DNA of 64,000 bases from Kalmusia sp. IMI 367209 (Eukaryota; Ascomycota; Dothideomycetes; Pleosporales; Didymosphaeriaceae): assembly GCA_027946365.1 (NCBI GenBank), contig JAPEUQ010000004.1, forward strand, positions 1,674,001 through 1,738,000. The letters are read 5' to 3'. Below are positions 1-12,668 of the stretch, one piece after another (positions within the stretch are counted from its first letter, which is position 1; every line of letters begins with the position of its first letter). Made by a program: the position numbers and the translations under genes. The notes beneath the pieces are model-generated. The model had not been told where the DNA came from, ran no database searches, and saw nothing but the letters and a program-made list of their open reading frames with translations.

Positions 1-77
1 CCCAAACGCCACGCATGCCAACCAGAACTCCATGCTTATCTATCTCATCATTTCAGACCGTCCCGGACTCCCTATCC

Positions 78-724
78 TCATCGCCGTGCCCTCACGCTGA
101 ACGGACTCTCCTCGGCCGACTTGTACGAATCAAAACTCAATAAGCTCACAAAGTATAGCGCAAAGAAGCGCACAACGAGGTCGCCAAACCCGCCATTGCC
201 ACTCATCATGCCCTGCAGACCCGCAAAGCCACCGTTGTTCACCGGCCGCGAGGGTGTTGAAGTTGACCCCAGCGTGTATCCCTTAGACTGAAAATGTACG
301 CCGCGGGCGGCGGGCCCATTAGTCGCGTCGTTGACGGCTTTGCGGACGGCGGCCGTGAGCGCCGAGGGATTGGCGCCGCGGATGGTCTCGACTACGCTGC
401 CGCTCTTCAGAACGAGGAATGTCGGCATCCTGTGCGCCGATTCATTAGCACCCGTTTCCTCAGGTTCCGTCCTGTGGGATAATATGGCACTTACGCTGAC
501 ACGCCATACTTCTTCGCGACCTCCTGCTGATTGTCGACATCGACCTTCACAAATTGCACGCGTCCGGGCTTCGTCTCCTTCTCAGCAAGCGCATGGAAGA
601 CGGGTGCAATGGTTTTGCAGGGCCCGCACCAGTCGGCGTAGAAGTCGACGATTGTGTATGTGGCTGAGGATATGAGCGTGTTGAAGTGTGCCGACGAGGA
701 GACGTGGATGGTTTTGTCAGGCAT
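78..724 (-). CDS. Thioredoxin with C-terminal extension
   Basis: Two exons, 724-495 and 429-78, with a 65-bp intron (donor GTAAGT, acceptor CAG); joined length 193 aa. The active site WCGPCK lies near residue 32. The splice joins YGVSA to MPTF, restoring the cis-proline loop of thioredoxins, which strongly supports the intron call. Thioredoxins reduce protein disulfides using electrons from thioredoxin reductase. The core ends near residue 105. The remaining ~85 residues are Gly/Ser/Asn-rich followed by a hydrophobic stretch ([10 protein letters not shown]) and a basic end, so the protein is longer than classical cytosolic thioredoxin and may be membrane-tethered (inference). No N-terminal targeting signal is visible. 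Confidence 0.9.
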
Positions 725-1152
725 GATGTGTGAGCGCGAAGGAATTATTAGTCACAACTAGTATCGCAGGATGCGTATATCAAGTGTCGAGAGCTTTGGG
801 TTGTGGAGTCGAAGGTGTGGCGGCGGGGTGAAGTGAACAGCTTGCGACGTAGGTACACGGACTTTACGAGCTCAAGGCCCACAGCCGAGGTAGCTCCGAT
901 TGGGCTTTGGACGTGGGGGCGCTTCTTATATTCGTGCACCATCAACACGCACATAGAATACCAAGCTGGTCGTGAGGAAAATGGCTTGGATTTTGTACTA
1001 TTTACTACATACATTTGCATGGATATGTTTTCGAAGAGATCTGCGACATGATCTGGCGCGTCTTCGAGGATGGGTGCGCGCGTGCTCGACAGAGAACGAA
1101 CAGAGGCGCGCTATATTAACTTGTACCGACAAGAGATCAAACTGGGACAGGA
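725..1152. other. Intergenic, thioredoxin upstream region
   Basis: About 430 bp between two minus-strand genes. It should hold the thioredoxin promoter and the 3' end of the PARP-finger gene. Open frames here are short and show no family resemblance. Confidence 0.5.
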
Positions 1153-2444
1153 CTAGTAACGTTTGGTTGGTTTGGAATTGGCAGCGTCCTGCCGCATGCG
1201 CTCTGTCAGGGCTAGCATGTTTGCCGTCATTGGGTCTACAACTTCTGTGGGCCGAGATGGAGTCGGTTCACGAGGGTTCGCGTTTGCGACAGGTCTTCCT
1301 TGTTCGCCGACGATATCCTCATCAGAAGGAGGTGCTTTTCGACCGCAATTCTTAGACGGGGAATCTTCCATCTCATCCGCAACATTGACCTTTCCAACGT
1401 TGCGCTTTTTACGGCCTGGTACCTTTGCTTCAGCAGTCTCTTTAGTTCCTCCAGTACTGGGCTCATAATCCTCGTCTGCCGCCTTCCTTTTCTTGGCCCG
1501 AGACTTCATCGCGGTGGCAGGGAGATCCAGCTTAGGTGGCTCTACGATCTCGCCAGTTTCGAACGATTCAAGTATGGCAGCCCTAAAATCCTCCGGTAAG
1601 TCATCCAAACCTTCGAGCGAGCCTTCATTCATGAACCCTTTGACCGCGTTGAGGTCGTACTTTGAGATGCATATCCTATTCTTGTCAGCTACGGTCTCAT
1701 AACTTGTAATTGCTCGGGCATCCTGCCCTATGATACATATCCTAACTGTTAACTAGACGGCCAGACTTCGCCTGGCCTGCACTTACCAATGCTTGTATTG
1801 CCAGGTCTCGTGTTCTCCGTCAAATATCCTTGCAATTCCTAGCCGCAGATAGCCTTTGGCGATTTTAGCACCCTGCTCTTTGCACGCAGCGCCCCGACAG
1901 CCGGCCGCAGCTCGCTTTGTGACTTCAACCTTGTACCCGACCGCGTCTGTAATCTCGCCACCGTAGCCGCCGAACTGGACGAGATCTGGACGAATGTCTT
2001 TAAACTCCTTATCAAGGATCTTGCCTTCTTCCAGCGCCAGCTTCAGTTGCTCTCGGCTCTCTTCGCTAATGCGCTCGTAGCCCGGAACTTTCGTCGGGTC
2101 GCCGTCGGAGATGGTATCGAGTCCTTGGATCTGGTGTTTGGTTGCGCATGCCCTACTCGGAGTGTCAACGATTCTTCTTTCCTAAACAGATACAAAAAAT
2201 CGAGCAATCAGGGCACCTTCACTCACCAGTGCCGCCATTGCCAGTAGAACTTCTGCTCAGTTTCGTGCCATGCGTGCGTGCCAATGCGTAACTCGCCTTT
2301 AGCCATCTTCGTACCTGCTCGTTTGCAAGCAGCCTGATTGCAAACTGCTTGGTTAGATACGGAGTGCTCGATGCGCCATTTTGGTGCGTCGTCACCGTCC
2401 GTGGCGTACGTTGCGCTTGTCTTAGTGGTCGTAGCTGTCGCCAT
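1153..2444 (-). CDS. PARP-type zinc-finger protein, two fingers
   Basis: Three exons (2444-2227, 2152-1787, 1675-1153), introns of 74 and 111 bp, 368 aa. Two PARP-type zinc fingers are seen: the first contains CNQAACKRAGTKMAKGELRI and a WQWRHWAC end created exactly by the first splice; the second contains CRGAACKEQGAKIAKGYLR and ends in YKHWIC across the second splice. This Cys..Cys..His..Cys module binds DNA ends and nicks in PARP1 and DNA ligase III. The C-terminal ~150 residues are charged, low-complexity and lysine-rich (AKKRK, GRKKR), probably nuclear localisation sequence. No ADP-ribosyltransferase domain is present, so this is a stand-alone nick-binding-type protein, probably nuclear. 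The ATG at 2444 is chosen because it gives a compact N-terminus before finger one; the upstream open frame is probably leader. Confidence 0.85.
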
Positions 2445-2867
2445 CGTGCTCGCTGCTGGCTTGAAGTTCCCGAAATTTGGAGGAGGGAGTGACTGAGGTT
2501 GAGATGAAATTTGACCATTGAGTAGTGTGGACGCCTGCTTTGCAGCAAAGGAAGGCGCGGATCGCGAGTCTTGGCAGCGGCAACGATGAAAGAGCTGGCA
2601 CGTAATTCCATAATGTAAAACATCTGTTGAGAAGCTCAGGAAGACAGAGAAAATGATAGAAACAATGGCAAGTTCATTTGGAAGTGTTAAAGACATTGTC
2701 TGTATGCCACATGCAGATGTCAATATGAAAAGACGGGTCATCAAAGTGACGAGTGACGGAAACTACGACTTGTGATTGAGATATGTTTGATTAGAATTAA
2801 TCAAGTGAAGCAACAAAAACAAATAACGCCTAAGAGACTACGTGATGGATTCGGGCTCCCATACTTC
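2445..2867. other. Intergenic, 423 bp
   Basis: Lies between two minus-strand genes. An open frame continues upstream of the PARP-finger ATG (to 2744) and encodes a hydrophobic stretch, but nothing links it to the zinc-finger protein; I treat it as leader or promoter. Confidence 0.4.
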
Positions 2868-4026
2868 TTAGGCTTTGCCCTTGTTCTCGAGGTCTAGGAA
2901 GTACTTTATAGTGTCAACGACCATCTTTTCGGCAGGGACGAAGTCGGCCTCTTTGATATCGACCAATTTAGCAGAGGAATTATCAATGTAGAACAGTTTC
3001 TCCTGGATGGCTAGTCAAATAGTATTCTAATTTTAGTTTTAGACGGCTTACCATGTCAAAATTGTTCCTCTTCTGCGTAGGCGTGGCACCAGGTATCTTC
3101 TCAGCAATATCAGCAATCTATCCCTTTTATTAGCTGTGTCTGAGTTCGTTGATTGATCTCAATACCTGATCGTAGCCTATCCTATGACCGCCCATGAGAA
3201 TCCTAGTCTCACTAAGATCTGGCTTCTGCAAGGCATTGATATGTGCCTTCGCAACATCTCTGACGTCGATCCAAGTCGGCCATTCTTGGGGCGGAATGTC
3301 TGCTCCAGTCGCGAGGCCGTACAAAAAGCCAGTGCTGGTGCTAGCTTTCTTGATGTCAGGCAGTGGGAGAACGTACGGTCCACCAACCCATGCGGTATTC
3401 ACGGTGTTCAAAGTCCATGCTGGCTTCTCCTTATCGTATAGTTCCCACATAGCTACTTCGGCACATCTCTTGGAGGCCATATACCGTGCAAAATGGCGGT
3501 GGAGTTCTGGGAACTGCGTCAAGTCCAAGTTTGGATCCTTGGCTTGTTCGTACGTGATGGGATTGAAGTCCTTGTTCGTGTATGTATAGCCTGTCCGATA
3601 ACCCCCCTTAGCGTCGGCGATGTTGGCGAAGGAGCCAGTCACCACGATGCTCTTGATTGTTGGGACTTTGAGCGCTGCGGTCAGCACGCCTCGTGTTCCT
3701 TCAATAGCCGGCTTTAGCAAATCACGCTCTATGTCTTCAACTTGGAGAACGAATGGTGACGCAATATGCGCAACGTGCGTCACATCCTTCATGACGGAGT
3801 CAAACGAACTGGGGTCTTGAATATCGGTCACTTGGACGATCTCAAGGCGACCGCTGGAGACGTGCTGTGGATAATGGTTACGGATGATGGTCGCAGACGC
3901 ATCGGAGCGGACGGAGCCGCGGACTTTGGGTCCATTGGGAATAGCGAGCAGCTGGTCAACAACTTGCTGTGCGGTATGGCCGTTAGCGCCCGTAACGAAG
4001 ACAATGTCTGTAGGGGTGAAGGACAT
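2868..4026 (-). CDS. NAD(P)-dependent reductase, Gre2-like extended SDR
   Basis: Three exons (4026-3166, 3117-3052, 3002-2868) with 48- and 49-bp introns; 353 aa. The N-terminus has the Rossmann motif VTGANGHTAQQ and the centre has the extended-SDR catalytic pair YMASK. The family (Gre2 methylglyoxal/isovaleraldehyde reductase, dihydroflavonol 4-reductase type) reduces aldehydes and ketones with NAD(P)H in the cytosol. Length and motif spacing match intact members. Phases are consistent at both junctions. Substrate cannot be read from sequence; a role in aldehyde detoxification or a small catabolic pathway is inference. Confidence 0.88.
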
Positions 4027-4663
4027 ATTAACAGAGATCGTATGTGGATGACAGTATGAGCAAAAATTATGCTCGTGAGGGATCTCGTAGACTTAATATA
4101 CAAGAAGACGCCTTGAAGATTCTCATACGAGTCGAGAGGTCTCATTTAAGTAAGGCATATATTGTTCCTTCTGTTTCGGGTAAGTATTGGACGCTCCTGG
4201 GATTAGGCAGTGATATCTCATGACTGTGACATGCTGTTCAAGAGCGACAGCCGCGCGGTTTGATTTCCCATGCAGAAGCGGCTTCATTCTGGCACAATCT
4301 GGGATTAGGTTCAAGAACAGGACCACTAATATTCACCCGGTCAACAGGGGGTCAGCGGTGCTTGTCGGAGCACTTTATATTGAGGGTTGATATCATTTTC
4401 CTAGGAGTGTGACTAGGCATGGTTGCTGCAGGAGATGATTTCTAAACGGGAAGGGGGGGAGGAAAGGAAGAAGAGTGGTCAGAAGATAGTTCCCAACCCC
4501 GCGTGGCCTGTGCTCCGGGCCTTCCGCAGCCGCCTGCCGCAGCCGCCCATCTTGGCATGTGCACGGGTAACCTCAAGGCCTAACAATAGGCAGCGCTCGC
4601 AGACCAGCCGCGCGCCTCGTAAAGCGACGTCCAAATGTCTAACACGACTCCACACTGCCAACT
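4027..4663. other. Intergenic divergent promoter, 637 bp
   Basis: Separates the minus-strand reductase from the plus-strand ankyrin gene. No coding sequence is supported. A purine-rich GGGGGGAGGAAAGGAAGAAG tract lies near 4450-4475. Confidence 0.5.
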
Positions 4664-6274
4664 ATGCGCCTCATAGAACTACCGAAAGAGCTGTTGCAAG
4701 CCGTCCTGTACCATGCTATACTCGCACGGGGCATACCGCGCGGAATCAGGTTGCGCTTGGTGAGCAGTGAGGGCAGGACCCGCGAACGCCTTGCTCGAGC
4801 AACGCTGAATACATCCAGGACAATTTGCAACCGAAATAATTGATACTATTTACGCTTATCGCCTTCTGGACTACTACTTTTCTCGTGGCGCCAGGCATTC
4901 TGATTTGCGCTTTTTTGCGCCACCTTTCCTACCGTCCTATCTTGAGTATCGTATTCACAATCTAGGGCAGGATGCAGCGCAATATCCTGTGCTGGGATAC
5001 CTGCGAGATATTGCTCGTGATATAGCATCTGAGAACGATGCCTTGGATTTTCATGATTGCGTGCAGTTCCTATGCTGTATCATATCAGAGGCTGGGCCTG
5101 AACGTGCATACGAACTCTTCCGCCCGGCAGCTGAGGTACGTGTTGCATACTCGGGCACGAGTTATTTAGACGACCAAAGGTTTAGTAAGTTATACTCGGA
5201 TACACAACCATCGTGCCATTTGTTCCTAGTTGATTCATCTACCAGTCAACACGCTCTTCGTTGCCGCGATCGTGACGAACACCACAAGCATTGTTGAACG
5301 CTACATCACCCCTCGAGGAGGTTGCATGCTCGATCCATTATTATCATACAGCATTGATCAATTCAACCGCCTCGTGGCGTGCTATGCTAATGCAGAGACT
5401 CTGGGGTTGTTCCTTTCCGACGGTAAACCCACCGGGGTCAGAGTCCCGCGACGCTACGACTTAATCGTTGCAACAGCGGCTGTGGGCCGTCTTCCCGCGG
5501 TGCGCTTCGTCCATGACTTCCGTGCCGATGAACAGCCATGGGACTTCAAAAGCAGGAATAACCGATACGCATCACGGAACGCGCTTAGAAACGCTCTGTG
5601 CACGCCTAGCAAGGCTGTTTGGGAATATTTGTGTGAGCTAAGGAGAAGATACGATATATACGAGGCACTAAGGGCGTATCAGTATACTGACATCTTAGAA
5701 GAGTGTATTAGGGGAAAGGGCAGCATCAGAGATGGTGGAGTGTCTCTTGGACTTGGGGGCTGATATAGATGGGTCGAACCATAAGCTCGCCGACCATGAC
5801 CGAGGTTTCGATTTCGGAAGGCCATTACTGGATGCGTGTATACATGGCCTTAGGGATGTTGTGCAAGTTCTACTCAATAGAGGGGTCGACACGGCGCTTG
5901 CTATGCCGGTTGCAGCTGCATATGGACATGTAGATATCGTCCGCATGCTTTTAGATCATGGTGCGGACACGTATGGGGCGCTGCTTAGGGCTGCGAGGGG
6001 AGGATATGTGGATATCGTAGGCATGTTGTTGGATGCTGGGGTGGACGCAGGGGAGACGGACGATCGATTCAGCTTATACGGTGGACGAGGAAATATTAAC
6101 ATGACGACTGTGCCTATTACGTGTGCCATCGAACTAGAGCATGTAAAGATGGCTATATTGTTGAAGGAGAAGGGGGCAAAAGTTCAGGGGGATGCGGGAA
6201 GGGAGTGTCTGAGGGTTGCAAGAAAATATGGATTGGGAGAGTATGCTGGAGCTGCTAAAGGAGTGGGACGTTGA
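4664..6274 (+). pseudogene. F-box-like/ankyrin-repeat protein, frameshifted
   Basis: Model: exons 4664-4766, 4819-5135 and 5230 onward, introns of 52 and 94 bp. The N-terminus (IELPKELLQAVLYHAI ... RLRLVSRQFATEIIDTIYA) resembles an F-box-like motif and matches the N-terminus of the gene at 47430. The third exon runs in one frame to about 5715 (EYLCELRRR, YTDILEECI), then coding continues in another frame from about 5720 with five ankyrin-like repeats (ECLLDLGADID, VVQVLLNRGVD, DIVRMLLDHGAD, DIVGMLLDAGVD, MAILLKEKGAKV) to the stop at 6274. The switch falls in the run GGGGAAAGGG (5711-5720); one base fewer would give a continuous ~487-aa frame. F-box plus ankyrin architecture suggests a substrate adaptor for ubiquitin ligase (inference). 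It is either a recent pseudogene or a sequence error. Confidence 0.7.
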
Positions 6275-6546
6275 TGAGAAGGACTGAGTGACACGTTGTG
6301 GATTTGGATGGTTCGAGCTAGCCTGCCTGGGCTTACCTAGGACTGCACATAAACACAAACGTCGCACACGTTAAGCCACCTAAACTCAACTTGTCCGAAT
6401 GGCGAGAATGGTACCGTTGAAATGCCGCAGAACATTCAACATGAGCTTTGGTGTCATTTACATGGATTAGCCCAATCATTCAATTAAAAATAAATTGTAC
6501 ATATCTATTCAAAAAGCGAGAATTTCCAACATCTCCTTGGGCACCA

Positions 6547-7925
6547 CTACCAGTCTTTCCCACGCTCCGCTCTGTCGACTGGGTCCCAGGATTTGACCTC
6601 AACCTCAGTAGTCCGCTGTATCTCCATCCTGGGTCCATCGGATGAACCAGGCTTCGCAGACGTTGTATCTGATGGAACGATCTCCTCGGAGCTTCCGTGA
6701 GGCGAAAAGTTCGTAATCGGGTACTGGTCCTTGGGGCCGCTTCGTAGCTCGATATGGCCACTACCGCTGTGCGGATTGTACTTGTTCTCGTAGCTGTTGC
6801 CCGTGGTCTTGAGCCATCGAGAACTCGAGAATAGAGGTTTGATGCATGGAGCGTTCACACACAGGACTGCCACAAACTGTTTGAAATAGGTTAGCGATTG
6901 GTACATTGTGGGGATCTGGTAACGCACCATTTCGCGAATTGCCCAGATTGCGAGAGTAGACATGTGGTTAATGTCTCCGAGGGTCAAGACTAGTCGAATG
7001 ATTGATACGACGAAGACGAAGAGTCCGGAGCAGAGCAAAGCGCCGATAAGAATCTTCCTATTCCATGGAATATTCACTTTGAGAATTATGGGGAAGGGGA
7101 TGCAGAAAAGCATCAGGTCCGTCCTGACTATGTTAGGTCTCTCTCACTTCTCCGTGTATTTAGATATCCTTACAACTCGTTCGATAGTTCGGTTACTAGA
7201 TAGTAAACTCTGCTCGTCGTGCAAGCTTCTAATCAGTTGTTAGCAACATGATATGCCGATGAGACTTTTTGCTCGATGCCTACCACCGGGATCTGGATAG
7301 ACCTGCCATGTCTTTTGTATCGGGACACAGCGACAAGTGATGACAAGGATGATGGCCACATAGAAGATGCCACAAATAACCGCTGTCCATTTCACGAGCT
7401 TCTGCTGCCATAGGCCCAATCTTTGTTGGAGCATGTTAGCTCTTGCAACCACAATGCTACATTTGTGACTCACGTGAAGCGATGATAGAGGAATAGCACC
7501 TGCCCCTTCATCGACCAAAGTCCCGTAGCATACACGAATAGCGCTGCAAGGATCGCTTTTGAGCCCTCCTCCATCGGTTTGATTTGTGCTGGCGTGAGAG
7601 CTGCTCGTTGCTCATCCGTCAAGCCGACATTGCTACCTCGAGGGCCTGAGTCTTAAGTTAGCGCTCAGCAGCAAATTCTGACATGGTCTCTTACGTTGAA
7701 CCAACGTCGTTACGAAGACACCTGTGTAGCAAGCCTTCAGGTCGGATTAGTACCTATACTGAGATGCTGTTTCCTCATCGTGAAACTTACACCTGATAAC
7801 AGCACCAGGTAGTCGTCGCCTTGCCATCGCCAGCCAACAACCCGTATCCGCGCGTATATTCTTATCAGGATGATTGCCATCCCTACGGCCCATTCTGCCC
7901 AGCCCTCTCGTATCTGTGAATCCAT
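6547..7925 (-). CDS. Pth11-like/rhodopsin-domain integral membrane protein
   Basis: Seven exons (7925-7793, 7721-7695, 7645-7474, 7420-7287, 7228-7174, 7123-6928, 6876-6547), introns 49-71 bp, 348 aa with every junction in phase. The core has seven predicted membrane segments; conserved landmarks are RIYARIRVVGWRWQGDDYLV after helix 1, the helix-3 to 4 region GLWSMKGQVLFLYHRFT, the LTDLMLFCIPFPIILKV segment and the end FVAVLCVNAPCIKPLF. This is the fungal rhodopsin-type domain found in Pth11-like putative receptors, plasma-membrane proteins that include a surface sensor in rice blast fungus. No CFEM domain is present. The C-terminal ~90 residues are polar and presumably cytosolic. ATG at 7925 places the first helix at residue ~10; a longer start has no ATG. 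Confidence 0.82.
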
Positions 7926-9233
7926 CTTTTCTTTCGAATCCGCCCCACCTTCGTCTTTTCCAGAACCGTTCAAGTGGTGTTTATTGGGAGTCGACTGCGC
8001 ACTACGACTTGTGAGGGTACCAGAAGTGCTCCTCGGGCGGGCTCCGAAGCTGTAGTTGTATGAGGGCGAACATGATGTAGTGGCGCCATATCGGTTTTTG
8101 TTCAGGATTCGGAGCACGACAGGGTCGAAGTTTCAGGGAACCGATATGTCGGGCCATCTGCCGCGCTGTGGTGCAAGGCAAGCTCTTTTATGGGGCGTAG
8201 GATTCGCTCCAACACGCGATGCCAAGTGACTTTACTGAGAGGGGTCACGACACCCTGTGCCTCTCCACAGTACACGCGAGTAAAGCATGGGAAGACCAAG
8301 CCAGAAAAGCGGACATGGGGCGGATACCGTTGCCGAGACTCTGAGGCCCCAGCGTGTGCATTCGGAATGTTCTCTATCGAGTGCTTTTCTCGTAGATCTG
8401 TTCCTTGTGTCAAGGTCAGGGATAGCAGCCTTTACCTATGAAAGGTTCTGAGAATTTTGCAAGTGCGCAGTGACATTTATGCATCCCCTGGAGCGACCGA
8501 TACTGTCCATGCCACTTTGATATAGGGCGCTTAGTACCTCGGTATAGAAGAAATCGTGAGTTAGTTAGTATTCCTTCAAGAACACCTCCCAGGACTGCAC
8601 GCAGTAAAGAAGATCTCAAAAGCAAAAAGCACCTGATCATGCCCAACATCAGCGCAATAGAATGCGAGGCATGAAACAGTCAAGGGTATTGATTGACCGC
8701 CAGATGCCCCGAAGTATTGCCAAAGGCTCGGAGTTGAACGCATCGGCCCGAATAGCGTGATGATTTGCGGGTCTCTTCGCTCCGCCAAGGAGACGCGTGG
8801 TGCGCTTTCCTCTCTACTATGCATAATGTACAGTGTTTTGGGCCTCTATCTCTACCTGATGGCGAGAAGAGCTAGACGCAGTCAATGTAATTAAATTTTC
8901 CGTCTGGATCAGGTAACAGGGACATTTCAAGGCCATCGAATGCATGCGTGATACTCCTGAAATGAGCAACGCACAGGCAGCTTCCGAGATACACTAGTAC
9001 CCAAAATCGTACGAGAGTAGTGTCGCGCCAGCCATTGCAGATGTAGTGCCATATCTCGAGCAGAATTGCTCATGATAGGTCAATACCGCAAAGACTAAAA
9101 GGGAAGGGATGCCCAACGGTCGGGCCACAAAAGTATCCCGCCGTTCCATTTTGAATTTCACGACTTGATATACTACTTTCAGAACTATTGACAGTCAGAC
9201 GTACCTTTACCAAATTACCGGGCCTATTCCACC
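7926..9233. other. Intergenic, 1.3 kb
   Basis: Divergent promoter space between the membrane protein and the SDR. Open frames of up to 103 codons occur but show no recognisable motif, signal peptide or consistent splicing. Nothing else is seen. Confidence 0.5.
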
Positions 9234-10294
<1,061 letters not shown>

Positions 10295-10456
10295 TCGACA
10301 GGCAAGAGATTTAGTGGCGAAATGCAATATCAGAGCACGTTTATTGAAAGATGAGGGCTTGACTTTAACATATAGACATGAGTAGATGAAATGCATTCAA
10401 GCTTCAATATGAGTAGAAAATCCCGTCTAAGTGCAGGCTCTGCAGCGTTGATCATC

Positions 10457-12367
10457 TCATACAATGATGTATTCTGTCAAGCCGCGAGATTGTAGGCTTC
10501 TCGAATCTGTGATTTCTGCAGCACACTCGACAGAAACTTTGTGCCATTCGTGGGCTGCTACGTGGGCAACATTAACCATGGTCAATGATGTCTCACCAGG
10601 CGTAGCTCTGAGTATAAACGGAAAATTGATACCGAAGAGTCCCGTCACGATATCTCCATTGCGGATGCCATATTTGATATCTGGATGGTAGCTCAGCCCA
10701 ACGCGACCTGTATCAGTGACAAATAGAGTACGTCTGTGCGCTGTGCGTACAAGTATGTCGTTCAGGCGTTGGTATGAAGGGTCTTCTTGATTTAATGCTG
10801 CAATATTATCGTCATGCTCTAGCAATCTTATAAATGTGCGATGGAGGTTGTGATACTCTTTGAGAGTTTCTTTATCCAAATATCCAAGTAAGGCTTCGAG
10901 CACGATCCTTGTATCAAGGTGCGCCTGGTGGATAAGCTCCCGAATGTTAGACAGTTGCAGCAATCGCTCCCCAGCAAAAGCTGTCAGCCCATAGATAGGT
11001 ATAGATGAGACTATGGTACCTATACTCTGACCTATAGTATGAAGTATCCGATTATTACAGGAGAAACTTATGGTGGAAGTCATTTGCCGCTTCTTGCAAA
11101 GTAGACCCTGGATATACTCAGGGGAGGGACAAAGATTTGTAGGAACATGTGGGTTGCGGTCATCAAGATGGACGCACTTATTACACACGGTCAGATCGCA
11201 TACCCAAGACGGAACAGAGACGGCATTCTGGGCGCGGGAGGGAAGCGGTAGTAGTGGTAGAAGCGTATATGCGTAGCTGAAATTTTCGCGCAGAACAGAA
11301 GCCATAGCTTCGCAGAAGACCTGCTCGACCAATTTAGAGTAGTCCGGAACGATAGGTGTGGTAGAAAATGACGAAATTCCAAGGAGGCCGAAGACCTTGT
11401 CGCGAGGATCCGTAGCTTCGAAAGGTCCTGTGCGGTACAGTTGCACCGCAAAGTTTGCATGCCGGCCGGATCGTCGAACTTCGTATAGGTATTCAATGCG
11501 TTCGGAGAGCCCTAATAAGAGAAGCCTTTCGCCTACTACTGAACCGCTTTGAATGGCACTATATTTGGGTGCTGTGGTCTTTGCGATGACTTTGGCGCGC
11601 TCATATGCGATGCTCAGCCGTTCAGGTCGTGTTACCGCTCTTCTCATCCTCATGATATAGCCACAGAACTGGGTCCAAGAGGTAGTGTCAAAGCCACAAT
11701 GGATGATCGGGTCGCGAGTCGCCAAGGTTAGCTCCTGCACAATCCAGAGTCGCGAGAACCAGGTACATTGGCAGATATCAATTAGGGCGAGTACAAGTCG
11801 GCTTTCGTCGAAAATCTCGTCAGGTTTTTTGTGATAGCCACCATCTGTGGTGCCGTTATGCCCATTGTCTGGAACCGTATCACGGTTGATACAGTTGAAT
11901 GCCATACTATCGACGCCGCCAGGGTCGATAGGATGAAGCCATATGATCACGTTACTGGCATTCGAGTAGATAAGACCCATCATCTGAACCTGTAGGTTTC
12001 TCTCGTGTGTGTCAAGCTGGTTGATACACAATGCGTCTACCCAAAGACTACGGCGTGCGCTTGAAGAGCGAAGATAGCGCAATGCACAATCAAGGTTGTC
12101 GGTCAGAGTAAAAAAGGTCCCATTCACAATTGCTTGCTCTTCATCGTGGAGCTCGCGGCCCCATGCATACGACAAAGCCTCATACTCAGGCTTATCAATT
12201 AATCTGGCTCGAGACAGATGCAATTCAATTCTGTCCCAAAAGTTTCCTGGTAGTAGCTCCAGCAGTCGGATCTCTTGGTCCGCGGAATTGATGGTTTCAT
12301 AAGGCTGGCTTTTTCTTGCTCGTTTGGCTGAGATACCTCTCCGTGTCGAACGGATAAAGGCCTTCAT
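10457..12367 (-). CDS. HET-domain (heterokaryon incompatibility) protein
   Basis: A single uninterrupted 636-aa frame. The HET domain spans roughly residues 40-210 and shows its signatures: YEALSYAWG, then LRYLRSSSARRSLWVDALCI with NQLDTHER, the QVQMMGLIYSNASNVIIWL block, and WFSRLWIVQELTLA. HET proteins are intracellular triggers or executors of programmed cell death after fusion of genetically different hyphae; many paralogues have no known partner. No NACHT, WD40 or other partner domain is visible in the C-terminal half, which is typical of HET-only proteins. It shares a 301-bp divergent promoter with the Zn2Cys6 regulator at 12669. Confidence 0.92.
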   Translation of the reverse strand: MKAFIRSTRRGISAKRARKSQPYETINSADQEIRLLELLPGNFWDRIELHLSRARLIDKPEYEALSYAWGRELHDEEQAIVNGTFFTLTDNLDCALRYLRSSSARRSLWVDALCINQLDTHERNLQVQMMGLIYSNASNVIIWLHPIDPGGVDSMAFNCINRDTVPDNGHNGTTDGGYHKKPDEIFDESRLVLALIDICQCTWFSRLWIVQELTLATRDPIIHCGFDTTSWTQFCGYIMRMRRAVTRPERLSIAYERAKVIAKTTAPKYSAIQSGSVVGERLLLLGLSERIEYLYEVRRSGRHANFAVQLYRTGPFEATDPRDKVFGLLGISSFSTTPIVPDYSKLVEQVFCEAMASVLRENFSYAYTLLPLLPLPSRAQNAVSVPSWVCDLTVCNKCVHLDDRNPHVPTNLCPSPEYIQGLLCKKRQMTSTISFSCNNRILHTIGQSIGTIVSSIPIYGLTAFAGERLLQLSNIRELIHQAHLDTRIVLEALLGYLDKETLKEYHNLHRTFIRLLEHDDNIAALNQEDPSYQRLNDILVRTAHRRTLFVTDTGRVGLSYHPDIKYGIRNGDIVTGLFGINFPFILRATPGETSLTMVNVAHVAAHEWHKVSVECAAEITDSRSLQSRGLTEYIIV

Positions 12368-12668
12368 CGTGACTAGCCATGGTCATGGAGAGATGGGCAT
12401 ATTGTCATTCAGAGGAATGGCTGATGAGTTGAGATGGAGAGGCTCCTCGGGAGCGCAAGGTGACGGTGGCTCAGCCACCTCGAGTGTTGGCACTAAGCCT
12501 TTCAGAGACGAACCCGGATGGACCCTGCGACCCCTTCTAATTGATGAGTCATGCTCGGCCAAGGCGTTATATAAACCGTAGCGCAGTGCGCCTCTCCTCT
12601 TTGGTTGAACGTAGCCAAAGCTATCGTCATCAACACGCATGAAAACATGACCTCTTCACTACGCGAAC
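12368..12668. promoter_or_regulatory. Divergent promoter, HET gene / Zn2Cys6 regulator
   Basis: 301 bp between the two ATGs. A TATATAAA box at 12568-12575 lies about 95 bp before the regulator ATG and is the likely core element for that gene. Confidence 0.5.
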
